A stretch of 6,530 nt of DNA from Gammaproteobacteria bacterium (lineage in GTDB: Bacteria; Pseudomonadota; Gammaproteobacteria; UBA6429; Thiohalophilaceae). The notes below the pieces were generated by a model. It did no database searches, was not told where the DNA came from, and saw only the letters and a program-made list of their open reading frames with translations. The DNA lies in the NCBI GenBank assembly GCA_003233255.1, contig QILH01000006.1, positions 1 to 6,530 of the forward strand, in the 5' to 3' direction. Each line of letters begins with the position of its first letter. The first letter of the stretch is position 1. The position numbers and the translations under genes were made by a program. Shown here in pieces: positions 5,679-6,530 of this stretch.

Positions 5679-5706
5679 TTTATAGGGCCATGACTCAGAA
5701 AATCAA
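5679..5706 (-). promoter_or_regulatory. Promoter candidate for yajC-secD-secF
   Basis: On the minus strand TTGATT (5706-5701) and TATAAA (5684-5679) stand 16 bases apart. The -10 matches consensus at five of six bases and the -35 at four of six. Transcription would begin near 5672, about 30 bases before the yajC ATG. This would let the Sec genes be expressed apart from tgt. Confidence 0.5.
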
Positions 5707-5776
5707 ATGCCCAGAGATTCGGCGGGCGTATTATTACACATTTAATTAGTCAGTTTCGCCATTTTTAGCTGAATTT

Positions 5777-5799
5777 CGGGCATGAGTCAGCCCGTTTTT
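5777..5799 (+). terminator. Hairpin across the tgt stop codon, terminator-like only on the plus strand
   Basis: CGGGC (5777-5781) and GCCCG (5790-5794) form a perfect five-pair GC stem with an eight-base loop, followed on the plus strand by TTTTT (5795-5799). This has the form of an intrinsic terminator for plus-strand transcripts entering tgt antisense. On the tgt (minus) strand the run of U is missing after the stem, so it would not be a normal tgt terminator. The hairpin includes the tgt stop codon (5789-5787) in its loop. Confidence 0.3.
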
Positions 5800-6530
5800 G
5801 TATAGAAATCACTCACAAACGGCTCAAGGTCCTGACTCGCAATCGCAGTACGTAACTGTTTCATAAGTTCCTGGTAATAATGGAGATTATGGATGGTATT
5901 GAGTCGGGCACCGAGCATTTCACCCACCTTGTCCAAATGCCGCAGATAGGAACGACTGTAATTCTGACAGGTATAACAGTCGCATTGCGGATCAATCGGC
6001 TGGGTGTCGTGCTGGTGCTGGCTATTACGAATACGCACCACTCCTTGCGAGGTAAATAAATGGCCATTTCTCGCATTGCGTGTCGGCATCACACAGTCAA
6101 ACATGTCCACACCACAGCGCACCGCCTCGACCAGATCTTCTGGTGTGCCCACACCCATTAAATAACGCGGCTTATCCGTCGGCATGTGTGGAGTCAGGTG
6201 TTCAAGTACATTAAGCATCTCATCTTTGGGTTCACCCACTGACAAACCACCAATGGCATAACCATCAAAATCAATATCAACCAAACCCTCGAGCGAAACC
6301 TGGCGCAATTCCGGGAACATCCCGCCCTGCACGATGCCAAATAAGGCCGCCGGGTTATCGGCATGGGCCTGTTTGCTGCGTTTGGCCCAGCGCAAGGACA
6401 ACTGCATCGAGTCTTCGGCCTGTTGTTCGGTGGCCGGATAAGGAGTGCACTCATCAAAGATCATGACGATATCCGCCCCCAACTCACGTTGCACCCGCAT
6501 CGAGATCTCCGGTGTTAACTCAACTTTTGC
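5787..6530 (-). CDS. tgt: Tgt, queuine tRNA-ribosyltransferase (tRNA-guanine transglycosylase), N-terminus off window
   Basis: Tgt exchanges guanine-34 for the queuosine precursor preQ1 in tRNAs with GUN anticodons (Asp, Asn, His, Tyr). The frame is open to the right edge, so the gene enters from there, and an internal ATG at 6500 is not the start. The 247 visible residues match the last two thirds of a protein that is 375 residues in E. coli. Visible motifs are IFDECTPYP (24-32, substrate pocket aspartate D26), FGIVQGG (64-70), YAIGGLSVGE (91-100), and MFDCVMPTRNARNG (143-156), where D145 is the nucleophile. The zinc site CDCYTC (C183, C185, C188) is completed by H214 in NTIHN. About 125 residues, including the proton-acceptor aspartate, lie outside the window. 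yajC follows 144 bases downstream, the usual order. Confidence 0.97.
   Translation of the reverse strand, partial: AKVELTPEISMRVQRELGADIVMIFDECTPYPATEQQAEDSMQLSLRWAKRSKQAHADNPAALFGIVQGGMFPELRQVSLEGLVDIDFDGYAIGGLSVGEPKDEMLNVLEHLTPHMPTDKPRYLMGVGTPEDLVEAVRCGVDMFDCVMPTRNARNGHLFTSQGVVRIRNSQHQHDTQPIDPQCDCYTCQNYSRSYLRHLDKVGEMLGARLNTIHNLHYYQELMKQLRTAIASQDLEPFVSDFYTKTG

Noticed and set aside
5709..5727. GCCC/GGGC stem upstream of yajC as a tgt terminator
   Set aside because: Only four pairs with an 11-base loop, and the T-rich run after it is interrupted.
5787..6500. Treating ATG 6500 as the start of tgt
   Set aside because: The frame stays open to 6530, and family alignment shows that about 125 N-terminal residues lie beyond the window.

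Overview
The window reads as chromosomal core DNA of a gammaproteobacterium. The evidence is gene content and order. On the minus strand run tgt, yajC, secD and secF; on the plus strand lies suhB, and trmJ diverges from suhB at the left edge. From memory, this order (trmJ, suhB, one small gene, secF, secD, yajC, tgt) matches Pseudomonas aeruginosa and other non-enteric gammaproteobacteria. The species cannot be told from the sequence. Base composition is moderate and looks even across the window, and I see no transposase, integrase, tRNA, rRNA or CRISPR array.

Layout. 1-292 (minus) is the 5' part of trmJ, a tRNA ribose methyltransferase, with a TTG start. 293-426 is a divergent control region with an extended -10 promoter for suhB, short GTTTCACTT direct repeats, an imperfect palindrome over the -35 region, and a boxA-like element just ahead of the suhB ribosome binding site. 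427-1218 (plus) is a complete suhB. 1219-1413 is mostly non-coding. 1414-1680, 1742-2104 and 2182-2400 (plus) are three small genes that I do not recognise by name: a soluble 88-residue protein, a 120-residue cysteine-rich membrane protein behind a near-consensus promoter, and a soluble 72-residue protein. 2401-5642 (minus) holds secF, secD and yajC, the accessory part of the Sec translocon. 5643-5786 contains a good promoter candidate for yajC-secD-secF. 5787-6530 (minus) is the 3' two thirds of tgt, the queuosine tRNA-guanine transglycosylase.

How the genes work together. YajC, SecD and SecF form one membrane complex that uses the proton gradient to help SecYEG export proteins, and the three genes look co-transcribed. 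Tgt and TrmJ are tRNA modification enzymes; they flank this region by conserved order and do not share a pathway with the Sec genes. SuhB is an inositol monophosphatase-family protein that in Escherichia coli also works in the Nus-factor antitermination complex on rRNA operons.

The points most worth following are the boxA-like element in the suhB leader, which would fit Nus-factor autoregulation, and the 1.2 kb of small unfamiliar genes between suhB and secF, led by the Cys-rich membrane protein with a dyad over its promoter. I found nothing that amounts to a wholly new multi-gene system.
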